A model generated the notes under the pieces. It was not told the origin of the DNA. It worked only from the letters and a program-made list of their open reading frames with translations, and made no database searches. 64,000 nt of DNA from assembly GCF_028462125.1 (NCBI RefSeq), contig NZ_CP115468.1, positions 2,075,097 through 2,139,096 on the forward strand, read 5' to 3'. The stretch comes from Leptospira sp. GIMC2001. Its GTDB lineage: Bacteria; Spirochaetota; Leptospiria; Leptospirales; Leptospiraceae. Shown here one piece after another: positions 63,443 to 64,000 of this stretch (within the stretch, counting starts at the first letter, position 1; every line of letters begins with the position of its first letter). Both the position numbers and the translations under genes were made by a program.

Positions 63443-64000
63443 ATCTGGAAGAAATCGCAGAAGATGAATATGTTGATGAAGAAGAGCTTCGTGGTTTAAC
63501 TGACTCAGATGAAGATGATGAACTTTTAGAAGAAGAGGAGAAGCCTCTTACAAGAAATACAATCCTTGGTCTAATTGGGATTGGTTTTTTTACTTTTCTA
63601 GTTTTTTCATTATTTTTATTCCCTCTTGATGAAGTTATTAAATCTGTAATATTAGAATTTACAAAAAAAAGTAATGTCATCGTTGAATTCAAAGATATTC
63701 ACTTTCCCTTACTTGGAGAAAAAAGAATTGATTCGTTAGCAATTCAACCTTCCAGCGATACTGTTATTAAATCCGAGGAAGTAATCATCGATCTTAAAAT
63801 TTTGGAAATTTTACAAAGTAGATTTGATGGTGATATCCACTTAAGTTCATTCAGGGTTGAATCGGGAGAGACTTCTATTCTGATTAAGTCGTTGGATGTA
63901 AATGGTCGATTGTCTGGGTTTGATGAAAGGATCAGCAAAACAATAGGCGATCTCAATATCAATATTCATGGAGGCAAAATCATTAGTCTTCCAGAGATTC
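63439..64000 (+). CDS. gspN: Type II secretion protein GspN-like (partial, cut by window end)
   Basis: The open frame begins at ATG 63439, overlaps the gspM stop by four bases and runs to the window end without a stop (at least 187 residues). It has a very acidic cytoplasmic start (MNLEEIAEDEYVDEEEL, then DSDEDDELLEEEE), a membrane helix at about 40-62 (ILGLIGIGFFTFLVFSLFLF) and a periplasmic beta-rich region (IVEFKDIHFPLLGEKRIDSL). This layout fits the GspN family found in spirochaete and deltaproteobacterial type II systems. The C-terminal part is not visible. Confidence 0.7.
   Translation, partial: MNLEEIAEDEYVDEEELRGLTDSDEDDELLEEEEKPLTRNTILGLIGIGFFTFLVFSLFLFPLDEVIKSVILEFTKKSNVIVEFKDIHFPLLGEKRIDSLAIQPSSDTVIKSEEVIIDLKILEILQSRFDGDIHLSSFRVESGETSILIKSLDVNGRLSGFDERISKTIGDLNINIHGGKIISLPEI

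Noticed and set aside
1..64000. CRISPR arrays, tRNA or rRNA genes, insertion sequences and prophage
   Set aside because: No regularly spaced repeats, transposase, integrase or structural phage genes were seen, and the gaps between genes are too short or show no cloverleaf.

Overview
The window looks like a chromosomal segment of a Leptospira-type spirochaete. The DNA is AT-rich. Genes are packed head to tail with short or overlapping junctions, and many use TTG or GTG starts. The content combines a Gram-negative outer membrane toolkit (BamA, LPS heptose/Kdo synthesis, LptC-LptA-LptB, a type II secretion operon), spirochaetal-style lipoproteins and fatty-acid activation genes. No rRNA, tRNA, insertion sequence, phage gene, CRISPR array or intergenic gap over 300 bases was seen. 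The genus is inferred from gene content and family resemblance, not from a database match.

Layout. 1-3.7 kb: gmhA, an Opp/Dpp-type ATPase, a membrane FHA protein and a lipoprotein behind a strong promoter. 3.8-7.2 kb: leuC, leuD, an exported FKBP isomerase and a cysteine-synthase-like protein lacking its catalytic lysine. 7.2-10.8 kb: divergent cNMP-binding/patatin gene and recN, then a strong terminator. 10.9-20.4 kb: ExbB/ExbD pair, bamA, pcrA/uvrD, a small exported protein, a cysQ-like phosphatase, a glycosyltransferase and a thioredoxin-like lipoprotein. 20.5-24 kb: thiolase and acyl-CoA ligase, each followed by a terminator. 24-25.3 kb: an unknown protein and a LON-domain protein, convergent.

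25.4-41.6 kb is nearly continuous. It runs from split hldE (kinase, adenylyltransferase), pyrG, kdsA and lptC-lptA-lptB to rpoN, hprK, ptsH, an NtrY-like kinase, an NtrX/NtrC-like sigma-54 activator, an Fe-S uracil-DNA-glycosylase-like protein, priA and fmt. CTP from PyrG and Kdo-8-phosphate from KdsA feed LPS core synthesis, and Lpt exports the product. RpoN, HPr and NtrYX form a regulatory block directly downstream.

41.6-50.6 kb: a PASTA protein, rpe, the rpsP-khpA-rimM-trmD-rplS-rnhB ribosome/RNA cluster, then a FliK-like and FlhB-C-like pair, a degenerate HD-GYP protein, yraN, a small unknown gene and an opposing comM/yifB gene. 50.7-64 kb: a lipoprotein, a LysM/M23 peptidase and a complete gspC-D-E-F-G-H-I-J-K-L-M-N operon, with gspN cut by the window end.

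The most interesting signals are degenerate or detached versions of known machines. These are the Lys-to-Arg PLP enzyme homologue, a PriA that has lost one whole zinc site, an HD-GYP protein lacking the His of its HD pair, a stand-alone FlhB cytoplasmic fragment next to a FliK-like gene, a diverged Fe-S UDG homologue, and a rimM gene whose best ribosome-binding site points to an ATT codon.
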